A stretch of DNA of 64,000 nucleotides, taken from an uncultured Ruminococcus sp. (GTDB taxonomy: Bacteria > Bacillota > Clostridia > Oscillospirales > Ruminococcaceae). How positions within the stretch are numbered: the first letter of the stretch is position 1; each line of letters begins with the position of its first letter. Made by a program: the position numbers and the translations under genes. The notes beneath the pieces are model-generated. The model was not told the origin of the DNA. It did not search any database and saw nothing but the letters and a program-made list of their open reading frames with translations. This document shows, piece by piece, positions 54,566 to 62,489 of this stretch. The DNA is taken from positions 16,180-80,179 of the forward strand of contig ONMB01000002.1 of the NCBI GenBank assembly GCA_900318825.1, given 5' to 3'.

Positions 54566-55762
54566 ATGATGCAGCTCAGGCAAAAGATCTCAAAAACTGC
54601 TGCTGTACTGCTCTCCGCACTGCTTGTGGGAGCATTCGGAGCAGCCGGACATTATTCACGTCTGCTTCCGGAGCACATTACGGCTGCTTCCGGAGAACAG
54701 CTTAAAATAGCGGAATATCCGGAGATAAGCTGCTGCGGCTATCCGGTTGGCGGAGGTGACAGAGTAGCGCTTTCGCTGTTCGGAGCGCTGCCTGTCAAGA
54801 GCGTTCAGGTCAGCCGGAGCGAACCGCCGGTGCTTGTAGCGAGCGGTATGCCTTTTGGCATAAAGCTGCTTATGAAAGGCGTCATGGTGACGGAGCTCGG
54901 CGACATTGAGGATAAAAACGGCGAGTCGGTCTGCCCTGCGGCGGAAGCCGGTATCGAGACAGGCGACGTAGTTTGTCTTGCTGACGGTGAGGAGATAAGC
55001 TCAAACGGCAGGCTCCAGACCATAATATCCGGGAGCGGCGGCAAGGGCGTAAGCCTCAGGGTAAGCCGGGGCGGAGAGGAATTCGACACAGTGCTCCAGC
55101 CGGTGTGGTCTGAGAAAAACGGCTGCTGGCGCGGAGGAATGTGGGTTCGTGACAGCATTGCCGGTATAGGCACGATGACGTTTGTGAACAGGGCTACCGG
55201 TGAATTTGCCGGGCTCGGACACCCTATCTGCGACTGCGACACGGGCGAAATAGTACCTGTGAGCAGCGGCGAAGCCGTTCCTGTTGAGATAACCGGAGCG
55301 AAAAAGGGCGAACGCGGCATACCCGGAGAGCTCCTCGGCAAGTTTGTACGCGGAGGGACCTACGGAACGCTGTACAAGAACAACGAAGCCGGAGTATACG
55401 GAAGGCTCAGTCCTGAGGCTCTTGAGGAGCTTGAGGGAGAGGAGCTTCCGATGGCGTATTCAAACGAGATAACGACCGGCGATGCAGAAATGATAGCATC
55501 TGTCGGCGGCGGAGCACCTGAGAGGTATTCTGTTCACATTGAGCGCATAGACTATAATAGCGGCGATGAGACCAAGAATATGGTGATAAGGATCACTGAC
55601 AGGCGGCTCATAGAGGCTACCGGCGGCATAGTTCAGGGAATGAGCGGAAGTCCGCTTATCCAGAACGGCAGGCTCATCGGAGCTGTAACGCACGTTTTTG
55701 TAGCTGATCCGACGCGCGGATACGCGATATTTGCGGAAAATATGGCGAAGGGCCTTGCCTGA
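54566..55762 (+). CDS. spoIVB: SpoIVB-like serine peptidase
   Basis: A 398-residue exported PDZ-containing protease of family S55. In Bacillus, SpoIVB is secreted into the intermembrane space of the forespore and triggers sigma-K activation. Here an N-terminal signal anchor (AAVLLSALLVGAFGAAG) precedes a PDZ domain (about 95-175) and the peptidase domain, with a catalytic His in GLGHPICD and the catalytic Ser in GGIVQGMSGSPLIQNGRLIGAVTH (Ser in GMSGS). The neighbours are not sporulation genes; spoIIM/spo0A usually lie nearby but are not seen. ATG 54566 follows AGAAAGGA. Confidence 0.9.
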   Translation: MMQLRQKISKTAAVLLSALLVGAFGAAGHYSRLLPEHITAASGEQLKIAEYPEISCCGYPVGGGDRVALSLFGALPVKSVQVSRSEPPVLVASGMPFGIKLLMKGVMVTELGDIEDKNGESVCPAAEAGIETGDVVCLADGEEISSNGRLQTIISGSGGKGVSLRVSRGGEEFDTVLQPVWSEKNGCWRGGMWVRDSIAGIGTMTFVNRATGEFAGLGHPICDCDTGEIVPVSSGEAVPVEITGAKKGERGIPGELLGKFVRGGTYGTLYKNNEAGVYGRLSPEALEELEGEELPMAYSNEITTGDAEMIASVGGGAPERYSVHIERIDYNSGDETKNMVIRITDRRLIEATGGIVQGMSGSPLIQNGRLIGAVTHVFVADPTRGYAIFAENMAKGLA

Positions 55763-55772
55763 AAAAACAAAT

Positions 55773-55796
55773 GGGCGTTACATTTGTAACGCCCCA
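55773..55796. terminator. Terminator between spoIVB and ptsH
   Basis: GGGCGTTAC pairs with GTAACGCCC around ATTT. T-tracts are weak, so it probably serves both convergent genes. Confidence 0.75.
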
Positions 55797-55824
55797 ATAC
55801 ATTAAAAACCTGATTAACCCTTGA

Positions 55825-56097
55825 TTATCTGTTTTCTTCGCTGAAACCACTGTCAACGAGCTCGATAAGAGCGTCTACTGCTGCCTTTTCGTCAGCTCCG
55901 TCAGCGATAACCTTAACATTAGTACCGCCTACGATGCCGAGTGAAAGAATACCGAGAAGGCTCTTAGCATTTACTCTGCGCTCTTCTTTTTCGATCCAGA
56001 TAGAGGACTTGAATTCATTAGCCTTCTGGATGAAAAATGTTGCAGGTCTTGCGTGAAGACCAACCTGGTTCTTAACCATAACATCTCTTACAAACAT
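55825..56097 (-). CDS. ptsH: Phosphocarrier protein HPr
   Basis: A 90-residue phosphotransferase-system carrier. The phosphorylated histidine lies in VGLHARPATFF and the regulatory serine in RRVNAKSLLGILSLG, the site used by HPr kinase for catabolite control. Presence of the His argues for HPr rather than Crh. The first seven residues (MFVRDVM) are a small extension over the usual start. It has its own consensus promoter and no enzyme I gene beside it. Confidence 0.93.
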   Translation of the reverse strand: MFVRDVMVKNQVGLHARPATFFIQKANEFKSSIWIEKEERRVNAKSLLGILSLGIVGGTNVKVIADGADEKAAVDALIELVDSGFSEENR

Positions 56098-56172
56098 ATT
56101 ACAACTCTCCTATTCTCTGTGTTGAGGCTCACCCTTTCAAGAGCCTGCATTACTATTTCTGCTGCTGTATCC

Positions 56173-56201
56173 ATTATACATTCATTTTTTTTCAGAGTCA
56201 A
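56173..56201 (-). promoter_or_regulatory. Promoter of ptsH
   Basis: TTGACT (56201-56196), 17 bases, TATAAT (56178-56173). Confidence 0.9.
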
Positions 56202-56465
56202 CGGATTTTTGTGTATAAATCACTACTTTGCATTAAATTCTACATTTAGATAAAATGTGAGAGAGAAAAGGCAGTTCAGCTTGTTTATTATCACCACAAA
56301 TTGATTAGTCAAATTGTACATTTTTCAACGTGGATATATATGGAATATTTCTAAAGGAAGTGTCGATATACGGTATATATAGGGGGCTATATAGGTATAT
56401 AAGCAGATATATAATTAATATAAAAATAAATGAAAGAAAATTGTCACAAACCGGCAACAATTTGC
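56202..56465. other. AT-rich gap with TATA-rich low-complexity tract
   Basis: No gene or RNA recognised. From about 56333 to 56425 short units such as GTATATATAG, CTATATAGG and GATATATAA alternate, giving a low-complexity, easily melted tract. A small frame here is compositionally biased and lacks a ribosome binding site. Confidence 0.4.
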
Positions 56466-57167
56466 TTATAAATCGGAATTTTCCCTGTATTTCGCCAAAA
56501 GATCGGGGCGACGCTCCTCTGTGAGAGCTATGCTCTGCTCAAGACGCCACTTTTCAATGTTTTTGTGATGACCTGATAAAAGCACCGGCGGAACAGTCTC
56601 ACCCTCCCATATTTCCGGTCTTGTGTACTGCGGATACTCAAGGAGCCCGCTGTAAATGCTTTCGTCCGTGAAGCAGACCTCGTCGGAGAGGACTCCCGGA
56701 CACATTCTTGCAACGGTGTCCACCAGAACGAGTGCCGGAAGCTCGCCTCCTGTCAGGACATAGTCGCCGATAGATATCTCCTCGTCGACGATTTTGTCGA
56801 TGATGCGCTGATCCACGCCCTCGTAGTGACCGCAGACAATGAGGATATTGTCCATTTTTGAGAGCTCGATCGCTCTCTGCTGAGTCAGGACCTTGCCCTT
56901 GGGAGACATATATATAGTATGCGGCTTTGTGCCCATTTCGTCACAGACCGCCTTGTAGCAGTTGTAAATGGGCTCGCACTGCATGACCATACCCATACCG
57001 CCGCCGTATGGCGTATCATCGACGCGGCGGTGCTTATCCTGCGTATATTCGCGTATCTGGCGGCAGTGAACCTGTATCTTGCCGGCTTTGCGGGCTCTGC
57101 CGACGATGCTCTCGCCGAGGACAGTCTCGCACATTTCGGGGAAAAGTGTTGCTATTTCAATATTCAT
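56466..57167 (-). CDS. trmD: tRNA (guanine-37-N1) methyltransferase
   Basis: Methylates G37 of tRNAs reading CNN codons to prevent frameshifting. The 233-residue SPOUT enzyme shows PYGGGMGMVMQCEPIY, ICGHYEGVDQRIID and EISIGDYVLTGGELPALVLVD (trefoil-knot SAM site). A longer frame starts inside rimM; ATG 57167 follows AGGAGA at normal spacing and gives the usual MNIEIATLFPEM. It follows rimM by 13 bp. The usual neighbours rpsP and the KH-domain gene are absent here. Confidence 0.96.
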   Translation of the reverse strand: MNIEIATLFPEMCETVLGESIVGRARKAGKIQVHCRQIREYTQDKHRRVDDTPYGGGMGMVMQCEPIYNCYKAVCDEMGTKPHTIYMSPKGKVLTQQRAIELSKMDNILIVCGHYEGVDQRIIDKIVDEEISIGDYVLTGGELPALVLVDTVARMCPGVLSDEVCFTDESIYSGLLEYPQYTRPEIWEGETVPPVLLSGHHKNIEKWRLEQSIALTEERRPDLLAKYRENSDL

Positions 57168-57180
57168 ATATTCTCCTGTC

Positions 57181-57684
57181 TTAGTCGAAGAGACCTTCAA
57201 GCGGACGAATGGTCATGGTGCCGCCGTCAACGTCAGTAGAAACGACCACGTCAGCTATTGCAGGAACGAGGTATTCCCTGTCGTCGCCCTTAATGACGTA
57301 AACGTCGTTCGCACCGGTCTGCATAACGTCGGCTATTTTGCCGTAGACCTTGCCGGAGTCGGCGTCGCTTACCTCAAGACCGATGAGGTCCTGAATGAAG
57401 TATGTGTCGTCATCAAGTTCGAGGTCATCGCGGTGCATATAGAGGAGCTTGTTGCGGAGCTTTTCGGCAGCTTCGGGAGTATCGACGCCTTCGAGCTTCA
57501 TAATGACGGTGCTCTTGAAAACGCGGGCGCGTTCAACACCTATCTCGTCGTGAGCTTTGCCGATAAAGAGCCTGTCGAACTCGCAGAGGAGTTCCGGAGT
57601 GTCGGTGTAGGGCATAACCTTGACCTCACCGCGGATACCGTGAGTAGTTACTATTTTTCCAGCTTCGAGAAATTGTTTTTTCAT
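57181..57684 (-). CDS. rimM: 16S rRNA processing protein RimM
   Basis: Ribosome maturation factor for the 30S subunit head, 167 residues. The N-terminal beta-barrel has FLEAGKIVTTHGIRGEVKV and the PRC-like C-terminal domain has DLIGLEVSDADSGKVYGKI and VPAIADVVVSTDVDGG. ATG 57684 follows CGGAGATATT; the longer frame extends into the toxin-antitoxin region without a site. Co-operonic with trmD. Confidence 0.96.
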   Translation of the reverse strand: MKKQFLEAGKIVTTHGIRGEVKVMPYTDTPELLCEFDRLFIGKAHDEIGVERARVFKSTVIMKLEGVDTPEAAEKLRNKLLYMHRDDLELDDDTYFIQDLIGLEVSDADSGKVYGKIADVMQTGANDVYVIKGDDREYLVPAIADVVVSTDVDGGTMTIRPLEGLFD

Positions 57685-57711
57685 AATATCTCCGTTCAAT
57701 GGTATTAAGGC

Positions 57712-57740
57712 TTGACGTAGCAAGCGGTATATGTTATAAT
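57712..57740 (+). promoter_or_regulatory. Promoter of the antitoxin-like RNA
   Basis: TTGACG (57712-57717), 17 bases, TATAAT (57735-57740). It points into the toxin-antitoxin locus, away from rimM. Confidence 0.85.
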
Positions 57741-57746
57741 AACAAA

Positions 57747-57849
57747 TGAAAGAGGACATCGCACAAGCCTAATGGCTCAGCGGTTCTCCTCCATGCAACG
57801 TTATTCAGAAATAGCCGTCACTTGTGGAAGGGTGGACGGCTATTTTTTA
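57747..57849 (+). ncRNA. Putative antitoxin RNA (RNA II-like)
   Basis: A transcript of about 100 nt runs from the promoter at 57712 to the terminator at 57809-57849. It overlaps, in antisense, the last codons and terminator of the toxin transcript by about 40 nt. Its 5' part has GCGGTTCTCCTCC, a sequence that also appears with an insertion in the toxin leader. Its frame from 57772 reads through the terminator and is unlikely to be used. Role inferred from architecture (par_pAD1-like). Confidence 0.7.
57809..57849. terminator. Shared bidirectional terminator of the toxin-antitoxin locus
   Basis: AAATAGCCGTC (57809-57819) pairs with GACGGCTATTT (57835-57845), 11 bp, with TTTTAT after it on the plus strand and TCTG on the minus strand. 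The toxin stop codon TAG is part of the stem. Confidence 0.88.
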
Positions 57850-57914
57850 TTATTGTTAAGGTCTATAATTGCAACTGCAAGCATAGGTGAATACAGTAAT
57901 TCCGTTATCGACAT
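57840..57914 (-). CDS. Putative type I toxin peptide, Fst/Ldr-like
   Basis: A 24-residue peptide with a hydrophobic core (LLYSPMLAVAII) and a polar, lysine-ended tail (DLNNNKK). The core Pro followed by small and branched hydrophobics resembles the membrane segment of Fst-type toxins (Fst has IAPIFVGLVL); overall similarity is limited because the peptide is short. ATG 57914 follows GAGGGTGG at 8 bases. The TAG stop lies inside the terminator. A consensus promoter drives it, and a convergent antisense RNA shares the terminator, exactly the par_pAD1 plan. Too short for standard gene callers. Confidence 0.72.
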   Translation of the reverse strand: MSITELLYSPMLAVAIIDLNNNKK

Positions 57915-57970
57915 CTTAACCACCCTCGTTTCCGGAGGGAGAATTGAACCGCCGCGCCGCTATATACAAC

Positions 57971-58004
57971 GCCCTCTGTGAAGATTATATCACAGAGGGC
58001 GGTT
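57971..58004. terminator. Palindrome overlapping the toxin promoter
   Basis: GCCCTCTGTG pairs with CACAGAGGGC around ten bases and is followed by GGTTTTTG on the plus strand. It spans the toxin -10 region, so it could be a terminator for plus-strand readthrough, an operator, or a 5' mRNA hairpin. Confidence 0.6.
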
Positions 58005-58012
58005 TTTGTCAA
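57984..58012 (-). promoter_or_regulatory. Promoter of the toxin mRNA
   Basis: TTGACA (58012-58007), 17 bases, TATAAT (57989-57984): perfect consensus on the minus strand. The transcript would be about 170 nt with a 60-nt leader. Confidence 0.9.
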
Positions 58013-58052
58013 TCAAGAGAGCCTGTGAGAAGCGTCAGTGCAGGCTTTCTGT

Positions 58053-59492
58053 TTAGTTCTTCATTTCAAAGTTTTCGCCGAGAACGTCCTTGTTTGCTTC
58101 GAGGATAGGATTGATGCACTCAGCGAGGAACTCGTCCACCTGCTGAGAGCTTCTGCCGGTATAGTTTTCGGGCTTGAGAACAGCGTCGATCTCTTCCTTT
58201 GTTACCATGAACATCGGATCAGCCTCGATGAGTTCGCAGAGGTTGTTGTCCTTGCCGAATTCCTTGACCTGTCTGCCGGCTTCCATGGAGTAGTCCATGA
58301 TGCGGTCGTGGAGCTCCTGACGGTTGCCGCCCTTCTTAACAGCGTCCATCATGATATTTTCGCTTGCCATGAAGGGGAGCTCTGCCATAACACGTCTTCT
58401 TATCATCTCGGGGTAAACAACGAGACCGTCAGTAACGTTCATCATGATGTTGAGGATAGCGTCAACGCCGAGGAAAGCCTCTGCAACGCTGATACGCTTG
58501 TTTGCGGAGTCATCGAGAGTTCTCTCGAACCACTGTGTTCCGGCAGTAAAAGCGGGGTTGAGAGCGTCGATCATAACGTATCTTGCAAGGGAAGTAATTC
58601 TCTCGCAGCGCATAGGATTGCGCTTGTAAGCCATAGCTGAAGAACCGATCTGCTTCTTCTCACGGGGCTCCTCCATCTCCTTGAAGGACTGGAGTATACG
58701 CATATCGTTGGAGAATTTGCTTGCAGACTGTGCAATATCGCTGAGGACTTCAAGCACCTTTGAGTCGACCTTTCTTGAGTAGGTCTGACCGGAAACGGGT
58801 ACAACGCTGTCGAAGCCCATTTCCTCAGCGATCATCTTTTCGAGCTGCTTGATCTTGTCTGTGTCGCCCTCGAAGAGCTCCATGAAAGAAGCCTGAGTGC
58901 CGGTAGTGCCCTTTGAGCCGAGGAGCTTGAGGGTAGAGAGGCGGTATTCGAGGTCATTGAAGTCCATAAGGAGCTCGTTGAGCCAGAGGGTAGCTCTCTT
59001 GCCGACAGTTGTGAGCTGAGCGGGCTGGAGGTGAGTGTAAGCGAGACAGGGCATAGCCTTGTACTGGTCAGCGAACTTAGCGAGGTTGTTCATAACGTTG
59101 ATGAGCTTTCTGCGAACGACCTTGAGAGCGTCACGCATGATGATAACATCGGTGTTATCGCCAACATAGCAGGAAGTTGCGCCGAGGTGAATGATGCCGG
59201 CAGCGTCGGGACAAGCCTGTCCGTAAGTGAAAACGTGAGCCATAACATCGTGGCGAGTTATCTTCTCGCGAGCCTCAGCGACCTCGTAGTCGATATCGTT
59301 GACGTGTTCCTCGAGCTGCTTTACCTGAGCCTCGGTAACGGGCAGACCGAGCTTCATCTCAGCTCTTGCAAGAGCTACCCAGAGCTTTCTCCAGGTGGTG
59401 AACTTCTTATCGGCAGAGAAGATATACTGCATTTCCTCGCTTGCATAGCGGGTGCAGAAAGGGCTTTCGTAGCTGTTTTTATTATCGCTCAT
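58053..59492 (-). CDS. purB: Adenylosuccinate lyase
   Basis: Purine synthesis enzyme acting twice: on SAICAR and on adenylosuccinate. The 479-residue protein belongs to the fumarase/aspartase superfamily, with AHVFTYGQACPDAAGIIHLGATSCYVGDN, KGTTGTQASF and the flexible catalytic-loop signature SSAMAYKRNPMRCERI. It resembles the longer vertebrate-like PurB group. The upstream extension in the frame lacks a site; ATG 59492 follows AAGGAG. It has its own consensus promoter and reads alone. Confidence 0.96.
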   Translation of the reverse strand: MSDNKNSYESPFCTRYASEEMQYIFSADKKFTTWRKLWVALARAEMKLGLPVTEAQVKQLEEHVNDIDYEVAEAREKITRHDVMAHVFTYGQACPDAAGIIHLGATSCYVGDNTDVIIMRDALKVVRRKLINVMNNLAKFADQYKAMPCLAYTHLQPAQLTTVGKRATLWLNELLMDFNDLEYRLSTLKLLGSKGTTGTQASFMELFEGDTDKIKQLEKMIAEEMGFDSVVPVSGQTYSRKVDSKVLEVLSDIAQSASKFSNDMRILQSFKEMEEPREKKQIGSSAMAYKRNPMRCERITSLARYVMIDALNPAFTAGTQWFERTLDDSANKRISVAEAFLGVDAILNIMMNVTDGLVVYPEMIRRRVMAELPFMASENIMMDAVKKGGNRQELHDRIMDYSMEAGRQVKEFGKDNNLCELIEADPMFMVTKEEIDAVLKPENYTGRSSQQVDEFLAECINPILEANKDVLGENFEMKN

Positions 59493-59540
59493 AACAATTA
59501 TACTCCTTATCAGCGCCATAGCGCACATTATTTCATTATA

Positions 59541-59569
59541 ATTATACCATTATAAAGGAGAAGTGTCAA
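59541..59569 (-). promoter_or_regulatory. Consensus promoter of purB
   Basis: TTGACA (59569-59564), 17 bases, TATAAT (59546-59541). Confidence 0.93.
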
Positions 59570-59585
59570 CTGTCGTTTTTGATTT

Positions 59586-59775
59586 CAGAAGTCAGAATGC
59601 AGGGGACGGCGCAGCTAACGGCTGCCATACAATATGTCGTTAACGAGTGTAGGGGACGGCGTCCTCGACGTCCCGTATTCCGTGCGCCCGTGCTGCCTTA
59701 CTATTACGATCCGTAGGACGCCTCTGCGAAGCAGAAGCACCGGCTGTGGCGGCAGTCCGTACCGCCTGCGGAGCG
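59586..59775. repeat. Intergenic repeat, GCAGGGG family, long copy
   Basis: The head CAGAAGTCAGAATGCAGGGG (59586-59605) differs from the element at 13045 by two to three bases. A TGTAGGGG module starts near 59648, and a segment around GCGAAGCAGAAGCACCG matches the interior of the 13045-13225 element in reverse. It is a mosaic of modules and encodes nothing convincing. Confidence 0.6.
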
Positions 59776-59810
59776 CAAAAACCGCCATAAAGAAACCTCT
59801 TTATGGCGGT
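59776..59810 (-). terminator. Terminator of the dnaX-ebfC-recR operon
   Basis: ACCGCCATAAAG pairs with CTTTATGGCGGT (12 bp) and is followed by TTTTTG on the minus strand. Confidence 0.9.
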
Positions 59811-59815
59811 CGTTA

Positions 59816-60418
59816 TCACATATCGTTTCTGTTTTCGAGAGCCTTATACAGCGTGACCTCATCGGCATATTCGAGGATACCGCCCACGGGGAGTCCGAAA
59901 GCGAGCCTTGTGACCTTTACCCCGAGGGGCTTGAGCAGACCAGCCGCATACATAGCGGTAGCGTCGCCTTCTACGGTGGGGTTTGTAGCCATAATGACCT
60001 CTCTCACGCCGCCCTCAGCTATACGCGCAAGGAGCTCCTTGAAGCGCAGTTTATCGGGGGTTACGCCGTCCATAGGGGAGAGCAGACCGTGAAGAACGTG
60101 ATAAACTCCGCTGTATTCCCTTGTGCGCTCGAAGGCTGTAACGTCCTTCGGACTTTCCACGACGCAGATGATACCCTTGTCGCGCTCATCGTCGCTGCAT
60201 ATGGGGCATATCTCTCTTTCAGTGAGATTTTGGCAGCACTTGCAGCAGCGGACGTTCCGTTTGGCGTCGAGCAGAGCCTTGGCGAAGTCCTCGACAGCAG
60301 CGTCCTCCATGGACATAACGTGATAGGCAAGGCGCTGAGCCGATTTCATACCTATTCCCGGCAGGGAAGCAAACTTTTCCGCCAGAACTACCAGCGGCAA
60401 AGCGTTATGGTCAGCCAT
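59816..60418 (-). CDS. recR: Recombination protein RecR
   Basis: DNA repair protein working with RecF/RecO at gaps. The 200-residue protein has the helix-hairpin-helix LPGIGMKSAQRLAYHV, a four-cysteine zinc motif (CCKCCQNLTEREICPIC) and a Toprim domain (ICVVESPKDVTAFERT, TNPTVEGDATAMYAA). It lies 5 bp after ebfC in the conserved dnaX-ebfC-recR order. Confidence 0.97.
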   Translation of the reverse strand: MADHNALPLVVLAEKFASLPGIGMKSAQRLAYHVMSMEDAAVEDFAKALLDAKRNVRCCKCCQNLTEREICPICSDDERDKGIICVVESPKDVTAFERTREYSGVYHVLHGLLSPMDGVTPDKLRFKELLARIAEGGVREVIMATNPTVEGDATAMYAAGLLKPLGVKVTRLAFGLPVGGILEYADEVTLYKALENRNDM

Positions 60419-60423
60419 TATGC

Positions 60424-60771
60424 TTAAAACAGGCCGGGAAGTGAAACTCCTCCGGTGATCTTGCTCATTTCTGTCTCGGTAGTAGTTTCAACGTTGTTAA
60501 CAGCTTCGTTGACAGCGCTGATGATGAGATCCTGGAGCATCTCGATGTCCTCGGGATCAACTACCTCGGGCTTGATAGTGAGGGACTTGATGGTCTTCTT
60601 ACCGGTAACGACAACTTCAACTGCGCCGCCGCCGACAACTGCTGAGAAGTCTCTTGCCTCGATGTCCTCCTGGAGCTCGGTGATCTGATCCTGCATCTTC
60701 TGAGCCTGCTTGATCATTGAGTTCATATTCTGAGCGCCGCCGCCCATATTCTTCGGAATTCTTGCTTTCAT
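60424..60771 (-). CDS. ebfC: YbaB/EbfC nucleoid-associated protein
   Basis: DNA-binding dimer of 115 residues found with dnaX and recR in most bacteria. It has an N-terminal helix (MNSMIKQAQKMQDQITELQ) and the GGGAVEVVVTGKKTIKSLTI beta sheet. A TTG two codons upstream is possible, but ATG 60771 sits 9 bases from AAGGAG and is preferred. Role in nucleoid organisation or recombination is known only loosely. Confidence 0.95.
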   Translation of the reverse strand: MKARIPKNMGGGAQNMNSMIKQAQKMQDQITELQEDIEARDFSAVVGGGAVEVVVTGKKTIKSLTIKPEVVDPEDIEMLQDLIISAVNEAVNNVETTTETEMSKITGGVSLPGLF

Positions 60772-60832
60772 TTTCAAATTCTCCTTTGATTTTCAATTAT
60801 ATATAAAGCAAATAAATTGCTTTTAGACGTAT

Positions 60833-62449
60833 TTACTGTGAACTGCCGTTCTCAATGGCAGTCTCGATATTGCTTGCCTGAGCCTTTTTGATGAGCTCCT
60901 CCGCCATATTCTTCTGCTGATCGACCGTTGTAGCGCATCTTGCTTTGATGACGAAGCGCTGTCCGAGGACGCGGTTTATGGTCTCACCGAGAGAAACGGC
61001 GTTCTCCTTGGTCTTGAAGAGCGTAATGAAGAAGCGGTTCTGCGAGGTTATGAAGATGATATTGCCGGCAGTTGCGGCAACAGAGCCGTCCAGACTTCCC
61101 GCGACAGCTGGGTTCACCTTGCGGAACTCCTCGAGCACATCGTCCCAGCGTTCACAGGGAACGAGGTCCTCCGGCTTGAGCTTCTTTATGTCCACGGTGG
61201 GGACGGGCTCGGTGTCCGGAGCGGGGTTCTTGGCGGTGAGGACTTCCGGTTCAGCGGGAGTGCTGCCGGCAGCAGGTACAGCCGGAGCTCTTTTTATCAT
61301 ATCCTCTAACTTTTTTATTTTATCATAAATTTCAGAATTGTCAATAGCTTCCGACTGATTTGCGGTATTTTCGCCGCAGAGTCTGATGAGAGTCATCTCG
61401 AATTCGACGCGCTTGTTGAGCACCTTTGCCATACGCTCGCGGCATTCCTGAAGAGCGTAGAGGCGGTTCATGACGTCGTCGAGATCTGAAGCCTGAGCGA
61501 GAGCCTCAAGGCGCTTCAGTTCATCGGGCATACAAACGATGAGTTCACTGTAATTCTTTGGTGAAGCCTTGATGAGCATGATGTTTCTGAGCTGGGAAAT
61601 GAGCTCCTCACAGAGTCTTGCGAGGTCCTTTGACATCTCGTAAAGTGTTCCGGTGATCGAGAGTGCCTTGGAAATATCGCGTTCTGAAACTGCGTCGAGC
61701 ATATCGTAGAGGTAGTCCCTGCCGGCGATGCCGGCGGCGTCGGAAACAGTTCCGGCGTCGATAGTCTCAGCACAGGCGGAGCACTGGTCGAGGAGCGATA
61801 CCGCATCACGCATACCGCCGTCAGCGAGCTTTGCTATGAGAGCAGCACCGTCGTCTGTGAGGTCTATGGACTCCTGCTGAGCGATGAATTTGAGTCTTGC
61901 AGCTATGTCCTCAGCCTTTATCCTGCGGAAATCGTACCGCTGACAGCGTGAGGCGATAGTAGCCGGGACCTTGTGTATCTCAGTTGTTGCGAGAATGAAT
62001 TTTACATACGGCGGAGGTTCTTCCATGATCTTCAGGAGAGCGTTGAAAGCTCCCTGTGAGAGCATATGGACCTCGTCGATGATGTATATCTTGTAAGCGC
62101 CGCGTTCCGGAGTGTAGACCGCTCCGTCACGGAGGTCTCTTATATTGTCAACGCCGTTGTTTGAGGCAGCGTCTATTTCAACTATATCCGTGAGTGAGCC
62201 GTTGTCGGCATCGCGGCAGATATCGCATTCGAGACAGGGGTTGCCGTCCTTCATATTGCGGCAGTTCACGGCTTTTGCAAGTATACGCGCACAGGTTGTC
62301 TTGCCAGTTCCGCGCGAACCCGTGAACAGGTATGCGTGAGCGGTCTTTCCGCTTATTATCTGATTTTTCAGCGTATCAGTGATATGCTGCTGCGAGATGA
62401 CGTCGTCGAAGGTCATGGGGCGCCATTTGCGGTAAAGAGCCTTATACAA
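60833..62449 (-). CDS. dnaX: DNA polymerase III subunits gamma/tau
   Basis: Clamp-loader subunit of 538 residues. AAA+ domain with P-loop GSRGTGKTTCARILAKAV, a zinc motif (CRNMKDGNPCLECDIC), DEVHMLSQGAFNALLK (Walker B) and the sensor region ATTEIHKVPATIASRCQRYDF. The C-terminal tau part is variable. ATG 62455 touches its own AGGAGG, so TTG 62449, giving LYKALYRKWRP, is the likelier start. An A-AAA-AAG slippery heptamer lies at 61316-61310 (about codon 378), where a -1 shift would end after about 19 codons, making a gamma-like product. Confidence 0.96.
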   Translation of the reverse strand: MYKALYRKWRPMTFDDVISQQHITDTLKNQIISGKTAHAYLFTGSRGTGKTTCARILAKAVNCRNMKDGNPCLECDICRDADNGSLTDIVEIDAASNNGVDNIRDLRDGAVYTPERGAYKIYIIDEVHMLSQGAFNALLKIMEEPPPYVKFILATTEIHKVPATIASRCQRYDFRRIKAEDIAARLKFIAQQESIDLTDDGAALIAKLADGGMRDAVSLLDQCSACAETIDAGTVSDAAGIAGRDYLYDMLDAVSERDISKALSITGTLYEMSKDLARLCEELISQLRNIMLIKASPKNYSELIVCMPDELKRLEALAQASDLDDVMNRLYALQECRERMAKVLNKRVEFEMTLIRLCGENTANQSEAIDNSEIYDKIKKLEDMIKRAPAVPAAGSTPAEPEVLTAKNPAPDTEPVPTVDIKKLKPEDLVPCERWDDVLEEFRKVNPAVAGSLDGSVAATAGNIIFITSQNRFFITLFKTKENAVSLGETINRVLGQRFVIKARCATTVDQQKNMAEELIKKAQASNIETAIENGSSQ

Positions 62450-62489
62450 GCACATTCCTCCTTCGTATGAAGTACAGAAGCTGAGTGTA

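Noticed and set aside
57772-57981. 69-codon plus-strand frame in the toxin-antitoxin locus
   Set aside because: It reads through the terminator at 57809-57849 and lacks a ribosome binding site; the antitoxin would be RNA, not protein.
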